In this document: positions 10,412 to 19,617 of the stretch, piece by piece
Position numbering within the stretch: the stretch's first letter is position 1
Layout: the number at the start of each line of letters is the position of its first letter
DNA from: JANNUT01 sp046331425
GTDB lineage: Bacteria > Acidobacteriota > Polarisedimenticolia > J045
Direction: 5' to 3'
Assembly: GCA_046331425.1 (NCBI GenBank)
Contig: JAXLQU010000011.1
Location: 78,449-142,448, forward strand
Length of the DNA: 64,000 bases
Program-made: the position numbers and the translations under genes
The notes under the pieces: generated by a model
What the model saw: the letters and a program-made list of their open reading frames with translations, nothing else
What the model was told of the DNA's origin: nothing
Database searches by the model: none

Positions 10412-13012
10412 CTATGGGCCCCTGCCATCCGGAGGAGTCTTGCCGAAAAGCTGATCCTCAATCTCTGATCTTAACTGGCCTGCAACAGGAATGAGGAAGG
10501 GCCGGGTTAAGCCCGCCGTCGACTTTGCTCGGGCGACGATAGCGATGCCTCCTTGTGCCCCACGAAAACTCGTTCTTACTAACCGCAGTATCGGGAGGTA
10601 TCTACTTGTAGTGGTAGCTGCGCCTGTGGTTGCTTCACGGTGCAGATTCGGCGACCAGTTCTGACTCTGCTCTTGACCTCGCTCCTCAGTCAAAGCGCTC
10701 TCTGAGAACCATATTCCTGGACTGCCATCTGAACTACTGGTGTCAAAACCCACCCAGCTCTCCTTGTTCTGTGGCGCGCCTATCGGGCGAAAGCACTCAG
10801 CTAGCGGTCTCGACTGCAGGAGAGGGAGTCGAACTCTCGACATTTCAAGTAGGACATCGCAGTGCGCCTCAAGCCCCGTCCTCTCTAGGCCACCGCGCTC
10901 GTCGCGAACCCCTAGGAACCAAGAGTCAACCCCGTGTGACACGAACGTCTCCATCAAAGAGGGCAAGAACCAAGAAGACCCGGCGAGGCGAGGAAAGAGT
11001 GATTCCCATTGATCGACGCCCTGGACGATCACTGTTCTTGGCTGCCACACGTAAAGCCAGTACAAGAGCCGATGGAGCACCTCGTCAGGTGAGTCATTCC
11101 TAACAGATTGGTATATGACTTTTAGTCTTTGCATGTACGCTTGAATCAGGTGGCCATCGTGGGAGTATTCTTTCGCCTGGAGACTAGACAATGCGCGGGA
11201 ACGTATCTCTCGCGATACATTAGGAACAAGACTTGCCAACAAGGCTTGCAGCGCTTCAGGTCCTGGCGAGCCGAGTTCCTTCCTCAAAAGGGCGCTAATC
11301 GTCTCCTCGTGGACTTTGATAGTGCGGGCACTCGCGTTTGGGTCTGAGCGCTCTCGGCTTCTCGTTCGTCCGCCGGAAAATGCGATTAGAAGTACATTCT
11401 CTTTCCGTGCAAGCCGGCTAAGGATCACTTCATTGACGATGTGCGTTTTTCCGATCCCGCGCTCGCCGACAAGCCCAATCGCAAGTGGATATGGTGACGA
11501 GTCCGTAGGGTCATTCGCCCGTTCATCTGGACTCGACCGAATCATTCTAGACATGTATGCGAGCGGCCATCGACTTAACTCTCTGGCCGTAGAGAACTCC
11601 TCGAACACAACACGCGCTTCAGGTCTACTGTCATCGACTCCCCACCTAAGGAACTTAAGAGGCGGAGATGGGTCATTACTCTCCCACGCGTTCCGTTCTC
11701 GAGTGCCGACGATACGCTTTCCGTCCCGCAGTTTCGAAAGCACAAAGTACGGATTGGGGTAGACGAACATCCCTCCGTGCCGCAGGACGGGTTTCGGCCC
11801 GTCCCTCTCGGTGTTCTTCTCCTTGTCTCCCTCCTTTTCGAGCGCGTGGATCTTGTAGCGGTGTCTGCCACGCGAATGATTCTGGTACCTTGCCTTAACT
11901 ATCTCCAGATGCCTGTCAACGTAACCATGTTCCTCGCTAGTGTCGAGGCGGATCCAAATGTCAGCTTCATAGGCCAGTGGAGGCGGGTCCGAAACACCTC
12001 TAGTTGACCCGATATCGTAGGAGAAGATGTACGCACCCGCCTTTGTCTGTGCGTCCTCACCCGCTCTGTCTTTCTCGATTAGGTGAAACAACGTAGCGAG
12101 ATCGCCCTTGGAAGTACCTACATTTACGCCATCCAAAACAAAGTACGCCAGCCCGCTCATCGTAAGCGGAAGGGAGAACGGCCGACTCTCAGTATTGAGG
12201 CCTGCGTCGCGTGGCTCGTCTGGGACAAGGATGCTCAGCCTCACCGCGACCTGCCCGCGGAGTAGCGCATTTGCCACGCCATGAATTGCCTGGCTCCTGT
12301 GCGTTTCCCCGAGTGCCTGATGAGTCGAGACCACCTGCACGCCCGGGCGCAAAATGCCCTGTGTACGAATCTTCTCCTCAGCCTGAGCTCTCACCTCTTT
12401 CCAAACCGTTTCTCTTTGGGTTTCATTCGGTTTCTGTTCGAGTAGGACATCGATAGCGATTTCGAGCTTTCCCTCGTTCTCCTCAAGACTTACGCTGTCG
12501 ACGTGCCACGACCGGCTAAGGTCACCTGGTTCCTCATGAGTTAACCCGGCGATGGGGTGATCGCCTGCGCCGCCCAATGATGGTTTCTTCTTGAAGAGGT
12601 CTCTCAACAGCCAGTCCGAGAACTTTCCATCTCCTAGCCCGTCTACCGAAACATCGAAGGGATGGAGGCCTTTGGAGCTGCACTGGAGGTCCTCAAGATT
12701 CGTGATGATGCTCTTCGCCCGCGACTCCGCTGTCACGATCACGCTGGTCAGCTGGTCATTCTGATAGGCAGCAAGGCAGAGCTGCTGAACGAGTAGAGAC
12801 TTTCCGAGGCCAGGGCCACCAGAGACAAGTACGAGTCTGGGGTCATCTGGTTGGACAAGACTCCCGCCGAGCAACTCGTCTAACCAGACTATCGGTTGCC
12901 CGTTCTCCCCCTTAATAGCTAAATCGCTTGAGGCTTTCGAAGGCAATGGTAAGTCGCTGGGATCAAAGAGTAACGGCGACACACCGGTGCTCGTCTTCGA
13001 TCTTTTGCTCAT
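10412..13012 (-). CDS. KaiC-like double P-loop ATPase
   Basis: 866 residues. The ATG at 13012 has the purine-rich AGAGGGAAGGA directly before it; an upstream TTG at 13051 is the alternative. The N-terminal half is RecA/KaiC-like: Walker A GGPGLGKS at 65-72, a VIVTAESRA strand, and a KaiC-type end (YEADIWIRLDTSEE, HLEIVKARYQNHSRGRHRY). A second P-loop, GERGIGKT near residue 515, begins an AAA/STAND-like ATPase half with RTVIVQGVDQWESLFP as possible Walker B region. The C-terminal ~150 residues are Ser/Thr-rich and unassigned. A two-helix membrane protein lies just upstream on the same strand. Codon use here is less GC-rich than in flanking genes, suggesting acquisition. Function is unknown; a signalling or defence role is inference. 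Confidence 0.7.
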   Translation of the reverse strand: MSKRSKTSTGVSPLLFDPSDLPLPSKASSDLAIKGENGQPIVWLDELLGGSLVQPDDPRLVLVSGGPGLGKSLLVQQLCLAAYQNDQLTSVIVTAESRAKSIITNLEDLQCSSKGLHPFDVSVDGLGDGKFSDWLLRDLFKKKPSLGGAGDHPIAGLTHEEPGDLSRSWHVDSVSLEENEGKLEIAIDVLLEQKPNETQRETVWKEVRAQAEEKIRTQGILRPGVQVVSTHQALGETHRSQAIHGVANALLRGQVAVRLSILVPDEPRDAGLNTESRPFSLPLTMSGLAYFVLDGVNVGTSKGDLATLFHLIEKDRAGEDAQTKAGAYIFSYDIGSTRGVSDPPPLAYEADIWIRLDTSEEHGYVDRHLEIVKARYQNHSRGRHRYKIHALEKEGDKEKNTERDGPKPVLRHGGMFVYPNPYFVLSKLRDGKRIVGTRERNAWESNDPSPPLKFLRWGVDDSRPEARVVFEEFSTARELSRWPLAYMSRMIRSSPDERANDPTDSSPYPLAIGLVGERGIGKTHIVNEVILSRLARKENVLLIAFSGGRTRSRERSDPNASARTIKVHEETISALLRKELGSPGPEALQALLASLVPNVSREIRSRALSSLQAKEYSHDGHLIQAYMQRLKVIYQSVRNDSPDEVLHRLLYWLYVWQPRTVIVQGVDQWESLFPRLAGSSWFLPSLMETFVSHGVDSWFLGVRDERGGLERTGLEAHCDVLLEMSRVRLPLLQSRPLAECFRPIGAPQNKESWVGFDTSSSDGSPGIWFSESALTEERGQEQSQNWSPNLHREATTGAATTTSRYLPILRLVRTSFRGAQGGIAIVARAKSTAGLTRPFLIPVAGQLRSEIEDQLFGKTPPDGRGP

Positions 13013-13082
13013 TCCTTCCCTCTTCGCGAGCAGCGAACTCCTGAGCTGCAATCATGGCAAGGCTCCGTGATACGTCGACCCC

Positions 13083-13655
13083 TCATGGTGTCGTGTTCCT
13101 GACGCTTGACACTCTGCCCAGGTCACTTCGCAATGAGTTGATCTCCTCTAGGTGACGCTTCAGGGAGTCCGCGTCCAGATGCCCCTCTCTGAACGCCTGC
13201 TGAACGGCCAACCCCGTCTCAAGGAGTCGGATTCTGCCGACGAGATTCTCGATACGAGCGTCCTCCGCAAGGGAGGACGTCGCTATCTGCAGTTGCTCCA
13301 ATACCTCTTTCTGCTCGATATCTCTGCGCTCGAACTCGACGGCGCTGAAAACGAGGGTCGGAACCAAGCCTAGGACTCCGAGGAGGCCGGCGATTGCAGC
13401 CAGAAGGCCGGCTTTCGCATCAAGTATCGGCGCTCGGTCCACGTCAGGGTCAAGTTTCGCAACTTCATCGAGCTGCCGAACGTCTACGAATGCAGCGATC
13501 GAACATACCAGAGCAATGGCTGTAATGATCAGCAGAATCCCAAGAACAACGTAGATGAGTGTCCTTCTTGTACCACCGGATGTACCGGGCTCTTTGTGCT
13601 CGTCTGGAGTTTGCTGTTGGAGTGAGACAGACTTCGAACTCGCGCGATCCGTCAC
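13083..13655 (-). CDS. Two-helix membrane protein with C-terminal coiled coil
   Basis: 190 residues from a GTG at 13655, preferred because a GGGGGGAAA tract lies just upstream; a TTG at 13691 would add 12 residues. A polar N-terminus is followed by two transmembrane helices (TLIYVVLGILLIITAIALV and LLAAIAGLLGVLGLVPTLVF) with a short charged loop, then a soluble helical C-terminus (FERRDIEQKEVLEQLQIATS..., LKRHLEEINSLRSDL) predicted to be coiled coil. The gap to the KaiC-like ATPase is 70 bp and both run the same way, so they are probably one operon. I do not recognise the family. It could be the membrane sensor or effector partner of the ATPase. Confidence 0.6.
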   Translation of the reverse strand: MTDRASSKSVSLQQQTPDEHKEPGTSGGTRRTLIYVVLGILLIITAIALVCSIAAFVDVRQLDEVAKLDPDVDRAPILDAKAGLLAAIAGLLGVLGLVPTLVFSAVEFERRDIEQKEVLEQLQIATSSLAEDARIENLVGRIRLLETGLAVQQAFREGHLDADSLKRHLEEINSLRSDLGRVSSVRNTTP

Positions 13656-14118
13656 AATTTCCCCCCGTTCCGAACCACCGACCGGAGTCAAGAGATGCTT
13701 GTGTGATCACCTCGAGACTTATCCGTCGCACACCAGGGGCGGACGGTAGCGGCGATAGACAGGCTTCCGACGGAACCTGCACCGCCGTCGCTCCCCCGCT
13801 CCCTGCAGAATTCAAGGAAAACGTGAGGTAGGTACGCCGATCCTCTGGGCAGCGCAAGAGCAAAAAGCCGGTAGATCGAGTGATTCGTGGGGAGACGACC
13901 ATCCTTGTCGCGGTGACGCCCATTGGCGTACCACGCACCGTCGGGAGTTCACCTGTTGGTCGGACTGTATCGGCCAAGAGATCTTCGACCCCGGGAGACT
14001 GGCAGCTCAATTTTCTCGTCCCGGCATCGTGGATTGTCCGCAATGTTAGGTCGGCGGTATGAAATGCCTGGCGTGTCTCGAAGGCGAGTACCGAGTCCAC
14101 AGGCTGGAAGCGGCAACA
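13656..14118. other. Intergenic region without a recognisable gene
   Basis: Between the minus-strand two-helix protein gene and the end of the anti-sigma gene. An open frame on the minus strand crosses it but continues through the membrane-protein gene in another frame and has no ribosome site, so I do not call it. The promoter of the two-gene KaiC-like unit should lie here. No repeat or RNA was recognised. Confidence 0.4.
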
Positions 14119-14943
14119 TCATCGAACTTGGGGATCTCGCGCCACAAACCGGGCCTCGAACAGCGGTCCCTCTACCCCCGGCGCCACGACGCGCAGCGAG
14201 TACTCCCGAGCATCGATCGCAATACCTGGCACAACCACCACGACAACCCCCGAGACCCGCGCTTCACGTCGCAAGTCACCGGCCGTCATCGTGTGCGACC
14301 AGGCGTTGTCGATAGCGATGGTGAGCAACGTGTCATCGGCAACAGTGCTCGGCACCACAGGGTCGAAGGCCAACACCACCTGAGGCGCAATCGTGACCAC
14401 GGGCAGCGCAACGTCGCCGCGCACGGTGCCGTTGAGCACCACCAACGGCGCGGCGCCACCACTGTCGACATCCGACGAAACGCCGCGCAATCCCCGCCAC
14501 GCCGGCAACGCTAGAACGGCAAACACTGCGGCCGCGGCGATTGCCGATCGTCCACCGGCGGATCGCCACACTCGCTGCAACCAGACGCGTCGCGCGGCGC
14601 CGCGATGCGGCGTGCGCTCCTGCTCGGCCATCGCCTCGCGCGTCGCGGCCACGTCGTCGGAGCAATCGGCGCAGCCGGCGAGGTGCGCCTCGATCTGCCG
14701 GCGCGCGACCGCGTCGAGCGCACCGAATCCGGTCGCGTACGCGACCAACGCCTCACTCAGCGGATGCGAAACACCTTGCGGCGCGCGCAATGCGCGCATC
14801 AGTTGCCGATAGGTGGTGCCGAGCGCGGCGCATTCCTCGCAGCCCGCGACATGTTGCTGTGCCTGCGTGTCCAACGGTGCTGCCAGCTCGCCATCGAGTA
14901 ACTCAGGCAACAGTGGAACGACCTCGTCATGGGTCATCGTCAT
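14119..14943 (-). CDS. Anti-sigma factor with two zinc-finger (ZAS) motifs
   Basis: 274 residues. The ATG at 14943 overlaps the sigma-factor stop as ATGA. The cytoplasmic part has two H-x3-C-x2-C motifs (HVAGCEEC and HLAGCADC), the zinc-binding anti-sigma signature, repeated in tandem. A single transmembrane helix follows (about residues 125-145, AIAAAAVFAVLALPAW). The ~130-residue periplasmic domain is beta-rich (VVTIAPQVVLAFDPVVPS, VVVVVPGIAIDAREYSLRVV) and ends ARFVARDPQVR. It should hold the upstream-encoded sigma factor inactive at the membrane until a periplasmic signal arrives. The gene order and coupling make the pairing secure; the signal is unknown. Confidence 0.9.
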   Translation of the reverse strand: MTMTHDEVVPLLPELLDGELAAPLDTQAQQHVAGCEECAALGTTYRQLMRALRAPQGVSHPLSEALVAYATGFGALDAVARRQIEAHLAGCADCSDDVAATREAMAEQERTPHRGAARRVWLQRVWRSAGGRSAIAAAAVFAVLALPAWRGLRGVSSDVDSGGAAPLVVLNGTVRGDVALPVVTIAPQVVLAFDPVVPSTVADDTLLTIAIDNAWSHTMTAGDLRREARVSGVVVVVVPGIAIDAREYSLRVVAPGVEGPLFEARFVARDPQVR

Positions 14944-15515
14944 CGGTTTCGTCTCCGCAACTTGGACATCAGCGTGCGCGCGTGACGCAAGCACTCCGAC
15001 ATCTGCTGGCGCAGCGCGACCTCGCTGCGCCCTTGTTCTTGGGCAATCTGCCGGTACGGCTTGCTCTCGACGCAGTGTTGCTTGAATAGCTCGTGACAAC
15101 TCTCGCGCAACCGCAACAACACCTGCTGAGCCAACGCCACCTCTTCTCCGTCGGCCAACTGCTGTTCGGGGCTGCGTCGTTGCTCCTGCACGTCGGCCTC
15201 GAGTGGCACGGTCCAACGCTTGCGCCGGCGGAAGTCGATGCAACGGCGGCTGGCGATCGACCGCACCAGCCCCTCGAAGCTGTTGTGAAACGAAAAGCCG
15301 GTGGCGCTGACGGCGCGCCACACATCGATCAAGGCGTCTTGCGCAATGTCGGGACGTTCATCGACCGGAATGCGGTAGCCCCGCGCCGCGATCGTGCTGC
15401 GCACCGCGCGGCGCGCTAGTTCGATGGCAGACGCGTCGCCGGCGAGAAACTGGCTGAACAACGGATCCTCGCCGCTGCCGACCACACGCAGCGACGCGCG
15501 CTCGAATTCGCTCAT
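14940..15515 (-). CDS. Sigma-70 family (ECF-like) sigma factor
   Basis: 191 residues. The ATG at 15515 overlaps the stop of the giant beta-helix gene (ATGA), and the stop overlaps the anti-sigma start in the same way, so three genes are translationally coupled. Region 2 is seen as ERPDIAQDALIDVWRAV and LVRSIASRRCIDFRRRKRW. Region 4 is RESCHELFKQHCVESKPYRQIAQEQGRSEVALRQQMSEC (given as key residues 130-170), a helix-turn-helix with the YRQIAQ core. There is no region 1 or 3 domain. The coupling implies that it is made together with a large secreted protein, which is unusual. Confidence 0.9.
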   Translation of the reverse strand: MSEFERASLRVVGSGEDPLFSQFLAGDASAIELARRAVRSTIAARGYRIPVDERPDIAQDALIDVWRAVSATGFSFHNSFEGLVRSIASRRCIDFRRRKRWTVPLEADVQEQRRSPEQQLADGEEVALAQQVLLRLRESCHELFKQHCVESKPYRQIAQEQGRSEVALRQQMSECLRHARTLMSKLRRRNR

Positions 15516-18337
15516 GGGCAAACTGCTCCGCGTTCCATCGGCAGATCGCACGCGCCGATTCCAACCGCTTCGGGGCGGCCATGCCCGTACGGTCCCTCGA
15601 CCTCGGGGCTCTGACCGACCACCACAAAGTAGAACGCGCGCCCGAGCGGTGGCATGCCTGGGTCGAAGCTGGCCGTGCCGCTGACACCCAAACCACAGAA
15701 CGCGCGGGTCCAATTGACGCCGGTGTTGATGGGAGCGATTCCGAGATAGATCACGTGATCGGTCGCCAGACAGGCGGGTGTGTAGGTGACACGCAAGATC
15801 GTTGGCGTGAACGGGTCGGGCGCGACATCGAGCTTGCGCACCTCACTTGGATTGGCGATGACGTTCGAAAACTCCGACGTGTTTCCCTGCGGATCGGTGG
15901 CGGTGGAGCTGATCCATGTGCGCGTACCAGGGGCGGTGAAGCTGAAGGGCGCGAAGCCGTTGGAGTCGGTGAAGACCGACGTCGTTCCGATCCAGGTGCG
16001 TCCCTCACCGAAACCCGATGGGTCAGGCGCTGTGTTGGAGAAGAACTCGATCTCATAGGGCGTCAGCGGCGCACTCCGAATTCTTCCGAAGATGAAGGTC
16101 GAGGTTTCGTCGGTGCGAACACGCTCGAGCAACGGAAAGTTCTGTCGCCGGTTTGGGCCAACGTCGGTTTCGGTTGGATCGTTGGGCGTTACACCATCGG
16201 CGCCAAGGTCGATTCCGAGCCGATCGTTGGAAGCGATGGTGTTGCCGCGAATCGCATTGCCGACAGTGATGTCGTCGACAATCGTGATTCCATCGCCATC
16301 GTTGTAGCCGATTCGATTGCACGGGCCGATGCACAAACCAGGGATCTGTCCGGTGATACCGCCGATCACGTTGTCGGTGGCTCCCCGTTCGAGAATTACG
16401 CCGCTACCACCGTTGCCGGGAACGATGGTGATGATCCCGCCCGCCGTCGTCCCGACGTTGTTCCCCGACACCGTGTTGCTCGACGATCCGCCTCCGCCGA
16501 CGCGCACGCCGCTGCCGCCATTCCCCGAGATCGTGTTGCCGCTGCCGTTGGTTGTGCCGCCCACCGTGTTGGCATTGGTAAGGCCAGCGGAACCGACCAG
16601 TCGTACGCCATCACCACCGTTGCCAATGATTCCGGTGCCGGCGCGATTGAGTCCAATGTAGTTGCCTTGAATCACGCAGTTGGAGACCGCGTTCAACTCC
16701 ACGCCATCGGCATTGAGATCACCGATTCCATTCCCCGAGATGACGTTGCGCAGACTCGAGGTCGTGCCGCCGATCGTGGTGGCATTGGCGCCGCTCGCTG
16801 CGCGCGCGCCGTCGCTGCTGTTGCCCAGAGCCGCCGTGCCAGCCGACGACAAACCGATGAGGTTCCCTTGCAGCAGCGTACCGGTAGCTCCCGCGCCGCT
16901 AATGTCAACGCCGGCCCCAGAGTTTCCGGAGATCAGATTGCCGGGCGGATCACCCACGGTGGACGCAGCGCCGCCAATGATGTTGTTGGTGGAAGCTCCC
17001 GCAATGCTGATGCCGGCGCCTGCATTGGCCAACTTGCTCGTGCCGTCGAGGTTGGTGCCGATTCGATTTCCGCGCACGCTGTTGTCGTGCGCACCGTCGG
17101 CGATCGTCACGCCCGCGGCACCGTTACCTGAGATCAGGTTGCGAACGCTGGTGCTGCTGCCACCGATCGTGTTGCCGTTGGCGGCCGAGCCGGTAATCAA
17201 CAATCCACCGCCGCTGTTACCCGACACGCTTCCGGCACCGCTTGCATCGCTTCCGAGGTAGCAATCTTCGATCGTGTTGCTGGCTGTTTCGATTCTGACT
17301 CCAACACCCGAGAATCGATTGATTACCAAAGACTTCAGTGCGCTCGAGCTGCTGCTGAGTCCACCGAGAGTACCGAGCCGCAATCCATCGGCACCCGCGC
17401 CTGCGCTTACCCCCGAGAGCTCCACGCGCGTCGCGCCGCCGGTATTTCCCAAGATGCTCAGCGTTTCGATGATGCTTGGCAGGGCCGAGGTCGGCGCAAT
17501 CGTCGGCGTCCCACTGCCGAGCGAGAAGGTGATCGTATCGGCGCCAGGCGTCGCGTTGGCTTCTTCGATCGCCGCGCGCAACGTGCACTCGCCGGTAGCG
17601 GTAGCGCACGAGCCGTTTCCGATCGCAGCGTCGCTGGTGTCGGCAGCCGAGTTGACGACGAACGTGCTGTCTTTGCCGCGCGTCGCGGGCGGCGTTGCAC
17701 TCGTGTCGAGCAGCATCACGTGAGACGGGTCGAGCGACTCACGCCGCCACTGCTGTGCCGACTCCACCGGATCGCCGTAGGGATTACGCGACAGCGCACG
17801 ATCGCGGCCAAACAGCACGGTGTTGCCGTCGTCGCCGCGCAACACGGCATCCCACCACGGATCGTCGTCGACGCGCCGCAGTTGAATCGAGTCGACCTCA
17901 TGTCCAAGCGGTATCGTCAACGGCGGCACGACCAGTGCGCCGCGCGGCGACTCGAAGACCAACAGCGTTCCGCCCCGCACCGCGACCAGCAGATCGGCCA
18001 GCCCGTCAGCCCGGTCGAACTCACCCGCCGCGAGCGCCGTGATCGGCGCCGGCAGCGGAATCGTGATCCCGCCCCACTGCAGCGACTGTTCGCCAACGGT
18101 TGCACGGACTTGGTCGATCGACGCGCGCGCGCCCCAATCGCCAAGCGCCGTCCAACTGTCGCTTGCTCGCGATGGAGTCGTGAGCCACACGGTGGACAGC
18201 AACAGCGTCGCAAGGAACGGGGTCGTCAACAGGCGCGCTGCGCACAACGGCGATACAACACACACGGCAGCGCGCACGAAGCTGCACCACGTCCCCATGT
18301 TTACGGCGCGTTCCCTCTGCCAGGATCGCGGCCTCAT
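15512..18337 (-). CDS. Giant secreted right-handed beta-helix protein with CSLREA domain
   Basis: 941 residues. The ATG at 18337 has AGGAG 6 bases upstream. A signal peptide ends near TPSRAS. Residues ~200-270 hold the CSLREA-type motif (ATGECTLRAAIEEANATPG and TITFSLGSGTPTI). Residues ~270-740 are parallel beta-helix turns rich in N-x-I-x-G-N (NLISGNSGAGVDISG, NTIGGTTSSLRNVISGNG). The C-terminal ~150 residues are an Ig/fibronectin-like module with RAFYFVVVGQSPEVEGPYG and several Cys. Such proteins are extracellular or surface-attached. Its stop overlaps the start of a sigma-factor gene, so it heads a three-gene coupled operon with sigma and anti-sigma. Confidence 0.85.
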   Translation of the reverse strand: MRPRSWQRERAVNMGTWCSFVRAAVCVVSPLCAARLLTTPFLATLLLSTVWLTTPSRASDSWTALGDWGARASIDQVRATVGEQSLQWGGITIPLPAPITALAAGEFDRADGLADLLVAVRGGTLLVFESPRGALVVPPLTIPLGHEVDSIQLRRVDDDPWWDAVLRGDDGNTVLFGRDRALSRNPYGDPVESAQQWRRESLDPSHVMLLDTSATPPATRGKDSTFVVNSAADTSDAAIGNGSCATATGECTLRAAIEEANATPGADTITFSLGSGTPTIAPTSALPSIIETLSILGNTGGATRVELSGVSAGAGADGLRLGTLGGLSSSSSALKSLVINRFSGVGVRIETASNTIEDCYLGSDASGAGSVSGNSGGGLLITGSAANGNTIGGSSTSVRNLISGNGAAGVTIADGAHDNSVRGNRIGTNLDGTSKLANAGAGISIAGASTNNIIGGAASTVGDPPGNLISGNSGAGVDISGAGATGTLLQGNLIGLSSAGTAALGNSSDGARAASGANATTIGGTTSSLRNVISGNGIGDLNADGVELNAVSNCVIQGNYIGLNRAGTGIIGNGGDGVRLVGSAGLTNANTVGGTTNGSGNTISGNGGSGVRVGGGGSSSNTVSGNNVGTTAGGIITIVPGNGGSGVILERGATDNVIGGITGQIPGLCIGPCNRIGYNDGDGITIVDDITVGNAIRGNTIASNDRLGIDLGADGVTPNDPTETDVGPNRRQNFPLLERVRTDETSTFIFGRIRSAPLTPYEIEFFSNTAPDPSGFGEGRTWIGTTSVFTDSNGFAPFSFTAPGTRTWISSTATDPQGNTSEFSNVIANPSEVRKLDVAPDPFTPTILRVTYTPACLATDHVIYLGIAPINTGVNWTRAFCGLGVSGTASFDPGMPPLGRAFYFVVVGQSPEVEGPYGHGRPEAVGIGACDLPMERGAVCP

Positions 18338-18553
18338 GGATGCTCCTGAAGCCGGCCCCACCGGCGCCCTCAGGGAGTTTTGGCTTCGTGAGGGAAGTAT
18401 CGCGCGAGGTCGCGGTTTGTGAGGAAAAAATTTCCAGCCCGGCCGCCTCGTTCCGAATTCGCGATTTGAACCGGTTTTCGCCTCACGCGCGGGGGTGTCT
18501 GGCGATGACTACTCGTGTCCGGTTGGGCCCATCTGCCCGCGAGGAGGGTTGCC

Positions 18554-19612
18554 ATGAAACGCGCGTTGTCACTGCTGATCTCGGTACTTGTCTTTCCTGT
18601 TGCCGCCTGGGCCGCAGAGGGTCGCTTTCCGATTTGGGAGCCGACCACGATCACCACTGGCGGACACTACGTGCTGACGCAAGACGTCAGTGCACTCGGT
18701 GGCCCTGCGATCAGCATCGTGGGTGGTATTGGCGATGTCGAAATCGATCTCAACGGGTTCACGGTCAGCACGTCTCCCCCGGGTGCGGCGGTGATTCAAG
18801 CCAACGCTTTGGGAAGCGTGACGCTGCGCAATGGAACCGTGCGCGGGACGCCGTTTGGCCCCGCGGTGCAACTCGTCGGCGTGGCACAGGTACGGCTCGA
18901 TCGATTGAAGGTCGACAGGGCCGGCGCAGACTGCGTCACGATCACCGATGCCTCCGGCGTGATCATCACAGACAACATGATTCAAACCTGCGGCGGTGCC
19001 GCCCTGGCAATCGAAGTCACCGGTGCGCTGGCGCGCACGCGCGGCACGATCGAGGGTAACCAACTCTCCGATACGTTCGAGGGGATTCGGATCCGAACGG
19101 TGACGAGCATGACGCTGCGCAACAATCAGATTCGTACGACAACGGGAGGCAACGGCATCACGCTGCAAGATTGTGCCGGTTGTTTGCTCACCGAGAACGT
19201 GGTCGATCAAACGGCGTCGCATGGAATCTTCGTCACCGCGACGCGCGGCGTAAAGCTGTTCAACAATGTGATCACGTCGGCATCCGGGCATGGCATCTGG
19301 CTGGTTGGTGGGGTGTCCGATGGACTGGTGCTGCACAACGTGGTGACCGGTAGCACGCAGGCCGGTATTGCCAGCGACGGCGAGCGGATGCAGGTCGATC
19401 AGAATGTCCTCACCAACAACCGCGGCTTTGGGCTCTGGTTTTCCGGCGCCGCCAAGCGCAATACATACGGTCGCAACACGATGCGCGGAAACTTCGGCCT
19501 CGGGCCGCCGTGCCTCGGCTTCATAGCGAGTTGCGTGGTTCCCGACTTTTGCGATGACGGGGCCGGAAACAGCTCGTTCGGTGACAACGCCGGCCCGATC
19601 CCAGGCTGCTGA
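18554..19612 (+). CDS. Secreted right-handed beta-helix (NosD/PbH1-like) protein
   Basis: 352 residues. The ATG at 18554 has GGAGGG 5 bases upstream and starts a signal peptide (MKRALSLLISVLVFPVAAWA, cleaved after AWA). The mature protein opens with TTITTGGHYVLTQDVSAL and DVEIDLNGFTVS, typical of PbH1 beta-helix proteins, and continues with ~22-residue coils such as NQLSDTFEGIRIRTVTSMTL and NVVDQTASHGIFVTATRG. It ends with a short Cys-containing cap (GPPCLGFIASCVVPDFCDDG). It is divergent from the giant beta-helix/sigma operon, with 216 bp between starts, and 5 bp ahead of the next secreted-protein gene, so the two plus-strand genes are probably one operon. Role: extracellular carbohydrate binding or structural, inferred. 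Confidence 0.8.
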   Translation: MKRALSLLISVLVFPVAAWAAEGRFPIWEPTTITTGGHYVLTQDVSALGGPAISIVGGIGDVEIDLNGFTVSTSPPGAAVIQANALGSVTLRNGTVRGTPFGPAVQLVGVAQVRLDRLKVDRAGADCVTITDASGVIITDNMIQTCGGAALAIEVTGALARTRGTIEGNQLSDTFEGIRIRTVTSMTLRNNQIRTTTGGNGITLQDCAGCLLTENVVDQTASHGIFVTATRGVKLFNNVITSASGHGIWLVGGVSDGLVLHNVVTGSTQAGIASDGERMQVDQNVLTNNRGFGLWFSGAAKRNTYGRNTMRGNFGLGPPCLGFIASCVVPDFCDDGAGNSSFGDNAGPIPGC

Positions 19613-19617
19613 TCCCC

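Noticed and set aside
10820..10870. tRNA-like T-arm (GAGAGTTCGACTCCCTCTC on the minus strand)
   Set aside because: No matching acceptor or anticodon arm, one T-stem mismatch, and it lies inside the KaiC-like coding sequence.
13465..14100. 211-codon minus-strand frame crossing the two-helix protein gene
   Set aside because: It overlaps a better gene in another frame, has no ribosome site and reads as Arg/Ser-rich sequence.
15581..17131. 516-codon open frame on the plus strand over the giant beta-helix gene
   Set aside because: Antisense shadow of Asn/Gly-rich coils, no ribosome site, no recognisable domain.
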